Source of the DNA: Candidatus Acidiferrales bacterium
GTDB lineage: Bacteria > Bacteroidota > Ignavibacteria > Kryptoniales > JAKASW01
Assembly: GCA_035515795.1 (NCBI GenBank)
Contig: DATJAY010000022.1
Span: 1 to 47,104, forward strand
Direction: 5' to 3'
Length of the DNA: 47,104 nucleotides
This document shows, piece after piece, positions 35,532-44,598 of this stretch. The position numbers and the translations under genes were made by a program. Position 1 is the stretch's first letter, and the number at the start of each line of letters is the position of its first letter. The notes beneath the pieces are model-generated. The model saw only the letters and a program-made list of their open reading frames with translations. It ran no database searches and was not told the origin of the DNA.

Positions 35532-35759
35532 TTTAATGTAAGCAGCAGAAGGTTTGCACGAGGGCAGAACCGACATGATCCATTAATCTTGATAAACTTT
35601 CCTTCCTCAAGTATATTTTGATGAAGGCGCCACGTAGAACAAGAGGAAGAGGTGTCCATAGTTTCCATGGGAGAGTCCATTGCTCAACTAGATCACGCTC
35701 GGGAGAGCGAAAGGAAAGTTTGAGATTCAATTTTCTAAAAACCGTTTGTCGGGGATTCG

Positions 35760-38435
35760 GTGAGTAAGACCGTTTCGATCACGCCTCTAATGTCACAATA
35801 TCGAAAAGTGAAGGATCGCTATCCTGATGCGATCGTCCTTTTCAGGATGGGTGATTTTTATGAGACCTTCGAAGAGGACGCGAAGATCGCGAGTTCGGTT
35901 CTCTCGATTACTCTGACGAGACGTGCAAACGGCGCGGCAGCGGAAGTCCCGCTTGCAGGTTTTCCTCACCATGCGATAAACCAGTATCTCCCTAAACTTG
36001 TGAAAGCCGGATATCGCGTCGCGGTCTGTGAGCAGCTCGAGGATCCGAAACTCGCCAAAGGAATTGTCAAGCGCGACATAGTTGATGTGGTCACGCCTGG
36101 TGTAAATTTTTCTGCCGAGTCGTCAAAAGTGAATAACTATTTTGCAGCTGTGGTCTCAGATGAACGGGAGTTCGGGATGGCTTTCTGTGACGCGACAACG
36201 GGAGAGTTTAACTTCGCGCAAGCCGGTCTCGATGAATTGGAGACATATCTCGCGAGAGTGGAGCCGCTCGAAATCGTTTTGCCGCGCAATACTTCGGAGA
36301 AGATCGAGCCGACAATCAACGCCACTTTAAAGAAATCGATCGTGACCCGCCGGGACGATTATATTTTTAATTTCGATTATACCTATGATAAACTGGTACA
36401 CCACTTTAATGTTCAGAATCTGAAGGGGTTTGGAGCAGAATCAAAAATCCTCGCGATCCAGGCTGCGGGGGCTGCCCTCGATTACCTGGCGGAGACTCAA
36501 AACGGCAATCTTGCCCACATTGTGGGGATGTCTGAATTCAGCCTTTCCGGTTTTCTGGAAATCAATAGGACAAGCCGCAAGCATCTCGAAATTGTTGACG
36601 GCGCCTCCGACGAGAATAGAACGCTTCTTTCCGTACTGGATTCTACGCAAACGCCTATGGGCGCGAGGCTCCTCAGAAGAATTTTGCTCCAGCCCCTGAA
36701 AGACATCGAGCAAATTGATTCGCGGCTTGATGCGGTCGAAGAGTTGATCAAAGAAACGGAGACCCGCGGCGAGTTGGTCAAATCTTTGTCGGGCTTTGGA
36801 GATCTCGAGAGATTAGTGGCGAGGATTTCGACTAAACGGGCCTCCCCTCGCGAACTTGGCGCACTGCGCACCATGTTGAAGAGACTTCCGGAAATAAAGT
36901 CGATGATCCATGACCTGGCCCGCGATCTAAATCGTGGACTCTGGCATGAGATGGAGGATGGGATCGATCTCGAAGCATCATTGTTAAAACGGCTCGACGA
37001 TTCGCTTGCGGATGATCTTCCGGCCCAAGTCGTCGACGGCGGCGTAATCAAAAAGGGTTTCAACACAGAGCTGGATGAGCTTCGAGGCCTTGCTTTTAAT
37101 GCTAAGGATTGGATCGCACGTATGCAATCAACGGAAAGACAGCGAACCGGCATCCAGTCTCTGAAAGTAGATTATAACTCCGTATTCGGATATTATATTG
37201 AGATTACAAGATCAAATCTCTCGCGAGTCCCTCCTGATTATATTCGCAAGCAAACGCTTGTAAATGCGGAGCGATTTATTACGCAGGAGCTAAAAGAGTA
37301 TGAAGAAAAAGTTCTTCATGCCGAGGAAAAAATCCAAAAGCTGGAGGCGCAGCTATTCGAGGAGTTGAGAAGCGAGGTCGCTTTGCAGTCGCCGTCGCTT
37401 CTGGCAACATCGAGGGTTCTCGCTCTCGCTGACGCTCTAATTTCATTTGCGAATGCAGCGGTTGCAAATAGCTACGTGCGTCCCGTAATTGATGAGTCGT
37501 TCGATATCGAGATCGAAGCCGGAAGACACCCGGTGGTGGAAAAAGTCTTGCCGAGCAGTGAAAGTTTCGTCCCGAACGACCTGCGTTTGACTGAAGGAAA
37601 GGAGCAGATCGCGCTCATTACGGGACCGAACATGGCGGGGAAATCTGTCTTCGTCAGACAAGTTGCCCTCATAGTCTTGATGGCACAGGCCGGTTCTTTC
37701 GTACCTGCAAAACGTACACGGATCGGAATTGTGGACAAAATTTTTACCCGCGTCGGCGCCTCGGATAACATCAGCGCAGGCGAGAGTACTTTCATGATCG
37801 AGATGCAGGAGGCGGCGAATATTCTGAATAATGCAACTCCGAGAAGTTTAATCCTCCTGGACGAAATCGGGAGAGGGACAAGCACCTTCGATGGCGTCTC
37901 GATAGCATGGTCAATCGTCGAATACCTACATCAGAACCCCGCGCGGAATGCCCGAACTCTGTTCGCCACACATTATCACGAGCTCAACGAGCTCTCCGAT
38001 CTTTATCCGCGTGTAAAAAATTTCAAGGCGGACGTGCGTGAATACGGCGGTAAAGTAATCTTTCTCCACAGAGTCGTTGAAGGAAGCGCAGATCACAGTT
38101 ACGGAATTCATGTCGCTGAGATGGCGGGCCTACCGAGGAGCGTGACATCGCGCGCAAAAGAAATCTTGACAAACTTAGAATCGTTCGAGCTTTCTGCGAC
38201 GGAGACTGCTTCAGGGTCTCAATCCAAGTTGGACTCGCTTCGCACTCAGAAGATGCCGAGACCGCACAGGGTTATATCGAAAAACAAGGAAGGCGATTTG
38301 CAGATCGATATGTTCCAGCTCGGCGATGAGGAACTTCGTGATAAGATAAAGAGCGTTGACGTGAACAACCTCACTCCGGTTGAAGCTCTCAACAAAATTG
38401 CCGAAATTAAGAAAATAATTGAAAGGGAAAAGTAA
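35760..38435 (+). CDS. mutS: DNA mismatch repair protein MutS
   Basis: Recognises mismatches and small loops and starts mismatch repair. All MutS1 parts are present in 891 residues: domain I with RMGDFYETFEEDA (the mismatch-reading Phe and Glu), connector, core and clamp, and an ATPase with Walker A GPNMAGKS (622-629), STFMIEMQEAANIL, Walker B LILLDEIGRGTSTFDG and the THYHEL loop. A short C-terminal tail ends in a NNLTPVEALNKI helix, as in tetramer-forming MutS. The start is probably the GTG at 35760; an ATG at 35790 would cut the conserved ITPLMSQY region. No mutL is in the window. Confidence 0.96.
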   Translation: MSKTVSITPLMSQYRKVKDRYPDAIVLFRMGDFYETFEEDAKIASSVLSITLTRRANGAAAEVPLAGFPHHAINQYLPKLVKAGYRVAVCEQLEDPKLAKGIVKRDIVDVVTPGVNFSAESSKVNNYFAAVVSDEREFGMAFCDATTGEFNFAQAGLDELETYLARVEPLEIVLPRNTSEKIEPTINATLKKSIVTRRDDYIFNFDYTYDKLVHHFNVQNLKGFGAESKILAIQAAGAALDYLAETQNGNLAHIVGMSEFSLSGFLEINRTSRKHLEIVDGASDENRTLLSVLDSTQTPMGARLLRRILLQPLKDIEQIDSRLDAVEELIKETETRGELVKSLSGFGDLERLVARISTKRASPRELGALRTMLKRLPEIKSMIHDLARDLNRGLWHEMEDGIDLEASLLKRLDDSLADDLPAQVVDGGVIKKGFNTELDELRGLAFNAKDWIARMQSTERQRTGIQSLKVDYNSVFGYYIEITRSNLSRVPPDYIRKQTLVNAERFITQELKEYEEKVLHAEEKIQKLEAQLFEELRSEVALQSPSLLATSRVLALADALISFANAAVANSYVRPVIDESFDIEIEAGRHPVVEKVLPSSESFVPNDLRLTEGKEQIALITGPNMAGKSVFVRQVALIVLMAQAGSFVPAKRTRIGIVDKIFTRVGASDNISAGESTFMIEMQEAANILNNATPRSLILLDEIGRGTSTFDGVSIAWSIVEYLHQNPARNARTLFATHYHELNELSDLYPRVKNFKADVREYGGKVIFLHRVVEGSADHSYGIHVAEMAGLPRSVTSRAKEILTNLESFELSATETASGSQSKLDSLRTQKMPRPHRVISKNKEGDLQIDMFQLGDEELRDKIKSVDVNNLTPVEALNKIAEIKKIIEREK

Positions 38436-39956
38436 ATGCAGGAAACGGGTCGTGTGGTGTCGGTCCGCGGTTCAACCATAGTCGGCGAAACGGCGGCGGC
38501 CGAAAACTTCAGTGTAGGAGCGTATATTTCAATTGCAGTACATGATACAAAGATACTTGGCGTAGTCACCTCTGTCGAGCTGGCGCCCAATGCAGTGGTC
38601 AGGTTCGTCGCCAACCTCTTCGGGAAATCGGTCGCCGGAAAATTCGAGAGAGGAACAGAAGACCTCCCATGGCCTGGCTCGATAATCGAGATACCGTCGG
38701 AGTCCGAGCTTGATATCATCTTCAATACTTACCGAAAGCATGATTTTGCTCTCGGAGAAATTTCTCTTCTTAGCGGCAAGAAAAACTATATTGACCCCGA
38801 CAAGTTTTTCAGCAGGCACATTGCGATCGTCGGCGCGACGGGATCGGGAAAATCCTGCACGGTCGCTTCCATACTTCAAAAAGTTGCCAAACTTCCCGGG
38901 GCGAGAATAATCATGATCGACCTTCACGACGAATACGGCGAAGCGTTCGGCGACCTCGCCGAGCGCGTCAACATCGGTGAATTCGAATTGCCGTATTGGG
39001 GGATGAACTTTGAAGAGCTGGTAGAAACTTTTGTCGACCCCGACGATCCTTTCGCGCGAACTGAAACTGTGGCAATGTCTGAAATCGTATTGAGCAGCAA
39101 AAGGCTGAAAAATCTCGCTTATAAAGATTCTCTCTCCGTCGATTCCCCCGTCTATTTCGATCTCTCCGACATAAAGGTAAGAATGCAGGCGCTCGATACA
39201 GAACGGCTCCCGAACGGAAAGGAAGGCCCGTTCTTCGGCAATTTCACTCGATTCGTCTTTAAATTTGATACCAAGTTTAATGACAAACGGTACGAATTTC
39301 TCTTCAAGCCGAAACGTTTCAAAACCACCGAAACTTTTTCTCAATTTTTGGATTCATTGTTCGGATTGAAATCCGGGAAATCTGTCGTGGTCCTCAACCT
39401 GAGCAACGTGCCGCAGGAAGTGACGAACGCCCTGGTCTCACTCCTCTCCCGATTGGTTTTTGACTTCAACATGTGGAATCCTGTCCGGGCAAATCTTCCG
39501 ATACTTCTCGTCCTCGAAGAGGCACATAATTATCTAAACCCGCGCGGTCAATCGCAGACGGCCCGTCGAACGATCGAGCGAGTCGTCAAAGAAGGGAGAA
39601 AGTACGGGGTGAGCTGCATGGTGGTGAGCCAGCGTCCAACCGATGTAGCGGAATCCATTCTTTCGCAATGCAGCAACTTCGTGACTCTTCGTCTTTCGAA
39701 CCCGGATGATCAGGCATTCATAAGGAAACTGATTCCGGAGTCGATGGGAGACCTCCTTGACATAGTTCCGGTGTTGAGACAGGGAGAAGGCCTTCTTCTA
39801 GGGGATGCCTGCATTATTCCGCTTCGAACGAAAATTGATGCGCCTGATCCGTTCCCGCGGAGCAGGGATGTGGAGTTCTACACGAAGTGGAGCATCCTCC
39901 CGCCCGCGGTGGACGTCGCGGGCGTCGTGGAACGATGGCGCAGAGTGAATTACTGA
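38436..39956 (+). CDS. HerA-like hexameric ATPase (DUF87)
   Basis: A 506-residue FtsK-HerA superfamily ATPase and likely DNA translocase. The N-terminal HAS barrel (TGRVVSVRGSTIVGETAAAE, IAVHDTKILGVVTSV) is followed by Walker A GATGSGKSCT near 130, IMIDLHDEYGEAF, Walker B LPILLVLEEAHNYLNPRG and the sensor region RRTIERVVKEGRKYGVSCMVVSQRP. The start is immediately after the mutS stop, with AAAGGGAAAAG as ribosome site, so the two are one transcript. HerA often works with the nuclease NurA in DNA end resection; no NurA gene is nearby, so the partner here is unknown. Confidence 0.9.
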   Translation: MQETGRVVSVRGSTIVGETAAAENFSVGAYISIAVHDTKILGVVTSVELAPNAVVRFVANLFGKSVAGKFERGTEDLPWPGSIIEIPSESELDIIFNTYRKHDFALGEISLLSGKKNYIDPDKFFSRHIAIVGATGSGKSCTVASILQKVAKLPGARIIMIDLHDEYGEAFGDLAERVNIGEFELPYWGMNFEELVETFVDPDDPFARTETVAMSEIVLSSKRLKNLAYKDSLSVDSPVYFDLSDIKVRMQALDTERLPNGKEGPFFGNFTRFVFKFDTKFNDKRYEFLFKPKRFKTTETFSQFLDSLFGLKSGKSVVVLNLSNVPQEVTNALVSLLSRLVFDFNMWNPVRANLPILLVLEEAHNYLNPRGQSQTARRTIERVVKEGRKYGVSCMVVSQRPTDVAESILSQCSNFVTLRLSNPDDQAFIRKLIPESMGDLLDIVPVLRQGEGLLLGDACIIPLRTKIDAPDPFPRSRDVEFYTKWSILPPAVDVAGVVERWRRVNY

Positions 39957-39990
39957 CGGCGACGAAATCGGGAACTGAGAATTTGAACAA

Positions 39991-41223
39991 GTGAATCAGC
40001 GACAGCTTTTCCACACGATAGAAAAAACTGCATCGAAGGATTATCGCAACGATGAGGAATTGCTTCTGAGCGTCGTGCGCGAAATAATCGGCTCAGACGA
40101 AATGCGAATAAAAGGGGGAAGAATATGGAAGCTCGTTCCGAGAAAGAACGCCTATGTTCTCGTCAAGCAGATCGCCAAAGTCAAAGCTTTGCCCGACGAC
40201 TTCATGCTGAAGGTCTCGGATTACGCTGATTTCGTCAAGATCGGGATTCAGAAAACTCTTCTAAATACTGAACAGAACCAGGACCTTCGTAGCAGAGGCA
40301 TCGAGAAATATTCGGCGACAGGAGTCGGCGAGAAAGTCAAAGTCAAGGGCGTGCCGCTTTACCAGTATGTCCTGGCGTTCAACACGAACGGTGAAAACCC
40401 GGAGCTTTTCGACGCGCTCAACGTCATTGGAAGCGCAGTCACTGCGGTTCTGCGCGAGCGAAATGCTCTCGCGCGAACAAAACAGCTTGAGCAGGATATC
40501 GACAAGGCGCGCGAGATCCAGAGGAGCATTCTTCCCGAGCACGAACAAAAGTACGGTTCGTTTGAGATGTTTGGGGTCTCGGTCCCGGAACGAGTAGTTG
40601 GCGGCGACTTTTTCGACTACCTGCCGTCAGGTGAAGAAGGCGAACGGCTCGGCGTCGCCGTTGGCGATGCTGCGAGCAAAGGATTGAGCGCGGCAGTCGA
40701 GGCGCTGTATGTATCCGGCGCATTGAAAATGGGAGTCGAGCTTCAGACTAACATGGCTTCACTTGTCAAAAAAATAAACAATCTTGTCAACTGGACTTTT
40801 TCGGATTCTCGTTTCGTGACGTTGTTTTACGGCGAGTTCACCGACGGTAAAAGCGGGCTGTTTCTATACGTAAATGCCGGTCATAATCCGCCGATATTCT
40901 ATAAGAGAAATAAGGGGGAGTTTTCCCAGCTCGATCCTACCGGTCCGGCTCTCGGAGTTGCGCCGAATGCGCGTTACCGTATCGGAAACGTGAACTTTGA
41001 AAAGGACGACCTGCTCATACTCTACACCGATGGAATTACAGAGGCTACCGATATTAATTTTTCCCTGTATGGCGAAGAGAGACTGAAGCGAAAAATAAGC
41101 GAGCTCGTGGATAGTGAGCCGCAAAAAATTTGTTACGGAATAATGGAAGATGTACAACGGTTCTCCGCATCGTCGGCGTATGCTGACGATAAGACCTTGG
41201 TAGTGATCAGAAGGATCGCATAA
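39991..41223 (+). CDS. RsbU/SpoIIE-type PP2C serine phosphatase with N-terminal sensor region
   Basis: A cytosolic signalling protein of 410 residues. An N-terminal domain (1-155) of GAF-like length precedes a short coiled coil (RTKQLEQDIDKAREIQRSILPEHEQ), the usual linker in RsbU/P proteins. The PP2C domain then shows VVGGDFFDY, VGDAASKGLSAA, YVNAGHNPP, LYTDGITEATD and ADDKTLVVIR, with all metal-binding Asp residues. Such enzymes dephosphorylate anti-sigma-factor antagonists (STAS proteins); none is seen in the window. The start is a GTG at 39991 without a strong ribosome site, 34 bases after the HerA-like gene. Confidence 0.92.
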   Translation: MNQRQLFHTIEKTASKDYRNDEELLLSVVREIIGSDEMRIKGGRIWKLVPRKNAYVLVKQIAKVKALPDDFMLKVSDYADFVKIGIQKTLLNTEQNQDLRSRGIEKYSATGVGEKVKVKGVPLYQYVLAFNTNGENPELFDALNVIGSAVTAVLRERNALARTKQLEQDIDKAREIQRSILPEHEQKYGSFEMFGVSVPERVVGGDFFDYLPSGEEGERLGVAVGDAASKGLSAAVEALYVSGALKMGVELQTNMASLVKKINNLVNWTFSDSRFVTLFYGEFTDGKSGLFLYVNAGHNPPIFYKRNKGEFSQLDPTGPALGVAPNARYRIGNVNFEKDDLLILYTDGITEATDINFSLYGEERLKRKISELVDSEPQKICYGIMEDVQRFSASSAYADDKTLVVIRRIA

Positions 41224-41323
41224 TGTACGAAAATGAGAAATTATCCGGTCTCAACGGGCTCCTCTCGATGAGGAATTACTTCACAGGAATATTGTAACGA
41301 TGGAATAACGGAACGGCAGATCG

Positions 41324-42895
41324 ATGGAACAATTAAATGATGTGATGGCGCTGGTTCATTCACCGCAGACAAAGCTTCCTCAAGTAAAACTTGTAAAGGC
41401 TTTTGCGAATTCCTTCAAGAATGTCATCGCGACGGCGCGGACGTGTTATTCCTCGAAGGGAATCATCGAGGATGACTCGGTCGATCTCGATAAATACCGG
41501 GACCTCGCCTTGAGTATCTACGAAGCCGGGCACCACACCACGTTCCAGCATGCGACTTTCCAATTCCAGCTTTCGAATATTTCCCGGCAGTTCATCTGGT
41601 CTTTTCTTCATTCGCATCCGTTTTATAATTCCGAGCAGGTAAGCCAGCGGTACGTTGAGGTGAAAGACGGAAATTATTTTCTTCCTCCACTGCGCGGCGA
41701 GGCGCTCGAGCTTTTCACCAAGACCGCTTCTGCTCAGGTGGAATCCTACCGGAAGCTGGTCGAGCTTTTGATGAAACCTGCCGCCGGCGAGTATTATGAA
41801 ATATTTCCGAACCGTAGAAATGACAGACGGTTTGCAAGCGAGGTGAAGAAGAAGGCCCAAGAAATTGCGAGATATGCGCTCCCGGTTGCGACTTTTTCCT
41901 ATCTTTATCACACCATAAGCGGGATTACACTGCTCAGGTACGCGAAAATGTGTAATGCCGGGGACACGCCTTATGAACAGCGGCTCGTCGTCGGTATGAT
42001 GGTACAGGAGCTTCTGAATTTCGATGAGAATTATAAAACGGTTTTGGAAGATCCCCTCCCTGAAAATTATTTCACGGAGAATGTTTCCAGCATCCGCGGG
42101 ACTATGGGGGCGGATACCGGCGAGTTTATCGCGGAATTCGACCGCGAGATCGGGAATCACACTTCCAAGCTGGTCGATTACAAAGCAAATTCGGAGAAAA
42201 CTATTGCCGATTCGGTTCGCGAAGTTCTCGGCAGAAGTCGGGCGGAACTTCCGGACAATGAAGCTATCTCTCTTGCGATCGATCCTGCAAAGAATAAAAT
42301 CCTGGGCAACTCGCTTGTCCTGACGACTCACGATAAAGTGTCCCGTGCTTTGTACCATGCCTCATACACATTCAAGAAGAAGTTGAGCCACACGGCGGAT
42401 TCGCAGGACCAGCGTCATAGGATGACCCCGGCATCCCGACCGGTCATAACCGAGCACATGAGTGATGAGCCGGACTACATTCTTCCAAAACTGGTGCAGA
42501 TGGAAGAAGCCGCCGAAAAACTCTACCGCCGGACGATGGATATGACCTGGGAAGCTATTAATAAACTTCTGTCTATGAATGTCGGCAAAGAATACGCAGC
42601 TTATCTTCTCCCCAACTCCTTTCCGATTCGTTTCACGGAGTCGGCAGATCTGCTGAACCTCCATCACAAAGTAGAAATGCGGCTGTGCTACAACGCGCAG
42701 GAAGAAATCTGGAAGGCGTCTCTCGACGAAGTGGAACAGATAAAAGCTGTTCATCCGACTCTTGGAAAATTTCTGCTCCCGCCTTGCACGGTGCGCATGA
42801 TGGCCGGAACAAAACCGTATTGTCCCGAAGGAAGACGTTATTGCGGCGTTCCGGTCTGGAAGCTCGATACATCGGAGTATTCGAGAACGATTTAG
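41324..42895 (+). CDS. Double-length ThyX-type (FAD-dependent) thymidylate synthase
   Basis: Two ThyX-like halves in one 523-residue chain, against about 220-250 for normal ThyX, which makes dTMP using FAD and methylene-folate. The first half has YEAGHHTTFQHATFQFQL, ISRQF and the end of the signature SEQVSQRY (103-110), but the RHR before it is replaced by WSFLHSHPF. The second half has RALYHASYTFKKK and QRHRMTPASRP with RHR at 364-366, but lacks SxRY, and its end LLNLHHKVEMRLCYNAQEEIW is like the ThyX C-terminus. The signature is therefore split between halves, and a combined site between them is likely. Long ThyX forms exist in databases, as I recall, but activity should not be assumed. No thyA is in the window. 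Confidence 0.85.
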   Translation: MEQLNDVMALVHSPQTKLPQVKLVKAFANSFKNVIATARTCYSSKGIIEDDSVDLDKYRDLALSIYEAGHHTTFQHATFQFQLSNISRQFIWSFLHSHPFYNSEQVSQRYVEVKDGNYFLPPLRGEALELFTKTASAQVESYRKLVELLMKPAAGEYYEIFPNRRNDRRFASEVKKKAQEIARYALPVATFSYLYHTISGITLLRYAKMCNAGDTPYEQRLVVGMMVQELLNFDENYKTVLEDPLPENYFTENVSSIRGTMGADTGEFIAEFDREIGNHTSKLVDYKANSEKTIADSVREVLGRSRAELPDNEAISLAIDPAKNKILGNSLVLTTHDKVSRALYHASYTFKKKLSHTADSQDQRHRMTPASRPVITEHMSDEPDYILPKLVQMEEAAEKLYRRTMDMTWEAINKLLSMNVGKEYAAYLLPNSFPIRFTESADLLNLHHKVEMRLCYNAQEEIWKASLDEVEQIKAVHPTLGKFLLPPCTVRMMAGTKPYCPEGRRYCGVPVWKLDTSEYSRTI

Positions 42896-42899
42896 TCAG

Positions 42900-44516
42900 A
42901 TGGTCTTCACGATTTATCAAGTCGCTGTCTTTTTTGTCATGGCGGCGATCACCTCATTCACGGTTTATCAGGGAAAGCACGGCGGGTATGATACCCTCGT
43001 CGGCTGGAAGTATCTTCCCATCGGTTTGTCTATGATAACTTTTGGAATGGTGATGGGCAACTTGAAACCCATTGTCCCCCACCGCTTCACCACCTTTTAT
43101 AACATTGTTCAGTATTTCGGCCTGTACCTCCCCGGAATTTCTTTGATTGGCTACGCTATGGTGAAGCTGATACCCGGTATAACGGAATACATGGGTATAC
43201 TCGCTGAAAAAAAATACCTGGAACAAAGCAAAGCATTTACGAAGCATCTTCTCAAACTCCAGGAGAGCGGCATCGTGCTCGCTTCGCCCGGAAGTCTCGG
43301 AGACGTTTTACAGCGAGTAGTCTCGATTGCTCAAGGAGTGACAGGAGCATATTTTTCCGCGATCTTTCTTTTTAACTCTCGCTCCAACATGATAAACGCA
43401 AGTTATTATTCCGGAAGGGGCGGGGAAACTATTGAGAAACTTGTCGAAACAAGTAACATCGATCTGCGCAATGTCGAACTTCCAGCGGACAAATTGGAGT
43501 TCCTTAAGCGACTCGCCGCGGGCCGGAAACCATACATAAGCTCGGACTGCCGCGAATTCCTCGACTTTTATATGGGAGACAAACCTGTCCCCGATGCTGG
43601 CTTACTGGACCAATGGAAGGTGAGAGAATTTGTTTTGGTTCCGCTGAGTATCGACAACATATCGGAAGGGATTCTCTGCTATCTTTTTCCCAACGGAGAT
43701 TATTCCCAGGTGCTTCTCGAGCTTTTTGCGAATCAATGCTCGCTCGCAATGCGGAACGCAAAGCTGTTCGACGACATGCAGCAAAACACGATTGCACTCG
43801 AAGTCCAGCGGCGCAAGGCTGAGAATGCAAATCGCTCAAAGACCGAATTCCTTGCGAACATGAGTCACGAATTGAGAACTCCGCTCAACGCCATCATAGG
43901 TTTCAGCGAAGTTTTGAATACGGATCTGCATGAAATGCCTCCCGAAATGACTCACCAGTTCATCGGCCACATCAATCACAGCGGGAGACATCTACTGGAA
44001 CTCGTCAACGATCTTCTGGATCTGTCGCGGCTCGAAATCGGAAGACTCAAGCTGGAGAAGTCGAGGTTCAAGTTGTACGACGAGCTGGCGCAAGCTGTCG
44101 AGATCGTGCAGCCGATGGCCGCCGAGAAAAAAATTACTATCCATATGGAGATAGAAGAATCGCTCGGCGAAATTTTTGCCGACCCGCAAAAACTCAGGCA
44201 GATAGTCATAAATTTGTTGTCCAATGCCGTGAAGTTCAGCCATATGAACAGTGAAATAGACCTGACCGTTCGAAAGAATGAGGAGTCGATTCACTTCTGC
44301 GTCGAGGATTTTGGGATGGGAATAAAAGCGGAAGACATTGAACGGCTCTTCAAGCCGTTCGAGCAGTTGACGCAGAATCCTTATGCAAAAAAGTACCGCG
44401 GCGTCGGATTGGGCCTTGCGCTTACGAGACGCCTAGTCGAATTGCACGGTGGAAGAGTCTGGGCCGAAAGCGAAATCAGCCGGGGTTCTAAATTTTTCTT
44501 TACTATACCGCAATGA
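42900..44516 (+). CDS. Membrane sensor histidine kinase with GAF domain
   Basis: A 538-residue two-component kinase. Three hydrophobic segments in the first 100 residues (IYQVAVFFVMAAITSFTVY, YLPIGLSMITFGMVMGNL, and FGLYLPGISLIGYAMVKLI) anchor it. A GAF domain (about 120-300, SIAQGVTGAYFSAIFLFN... EFVLVPLSIDN) follows, then a short coiled coil and HisKA with the phospho-acceptor H323 in NMSHELRTPLNAIIGF. The ATPase domain has the N box NLLSNAVKFS, GMGIKAED and GVGLGLALTRRLVELHGG. The signal and partner regulator are unknown; no response regulator gene is adjacent. It starts four bases after the ThyX stop. Confidence 0.93.
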   Translation: MVFTIYQVAVFFVMAAITSFTVYQGKHGGYDTLVGWKYLPIGLSMITFGMVMGNLKPIVPHRFTTFYNIVQYFGLYLPGISLIGYAMVKLIPGITEYMGILAEKKYLEQSKAFTKHLLKLQESGIVLASPGSLGDVLQRVVSIAQGVTGAYFSAIFLFNSRSNMINASYYSGRGGETIEKLVETSNIDLRNVELPADKLEFLKRLAAGRKPYISSDCREFLDFYMGDKPVPDAGLLDQWKVREFVLVPLSIDNISEGILCYLFPNGDYSQVLLELFANQCSLAMRNAKLFDDMQQNTIALEVQRRKAENANRSKTEFLANMSHELRTPLNAIIGFSEVLNTDLHEMPPEMTHQFIGHINHSGRHLLELVNDLLDLSRLEIGRLKLEKSRFKLYDELAQAVEIVQPMAAEKKITIHMEIEESLGEIFADPQKLRQIVINLLSNAVKFSHMNSEIDLTVRKNEESIHFCVEDFGMGIKAEDIERLFKPFEQLTQNPYAKKYRGVGLGLALTRRLVELHGGRVWAESEISRGSKFFFTIPQ

Positions 44517-44598
44517 GGAGTCAGAAGTCGAAGGCAAGACGTCAGCCGTTTTGACTCCCTGCATCTTGCTTTCGTACGATGATTTTTATTTCTAAAAG

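Noticed and set aside
41360-42358. 332-residue minus-strand frame inside the ThyX-like gene
   Set aside because: Despite its length it is antisense to a clear ThyX protein, has no ribosome site and no recognisable domain.
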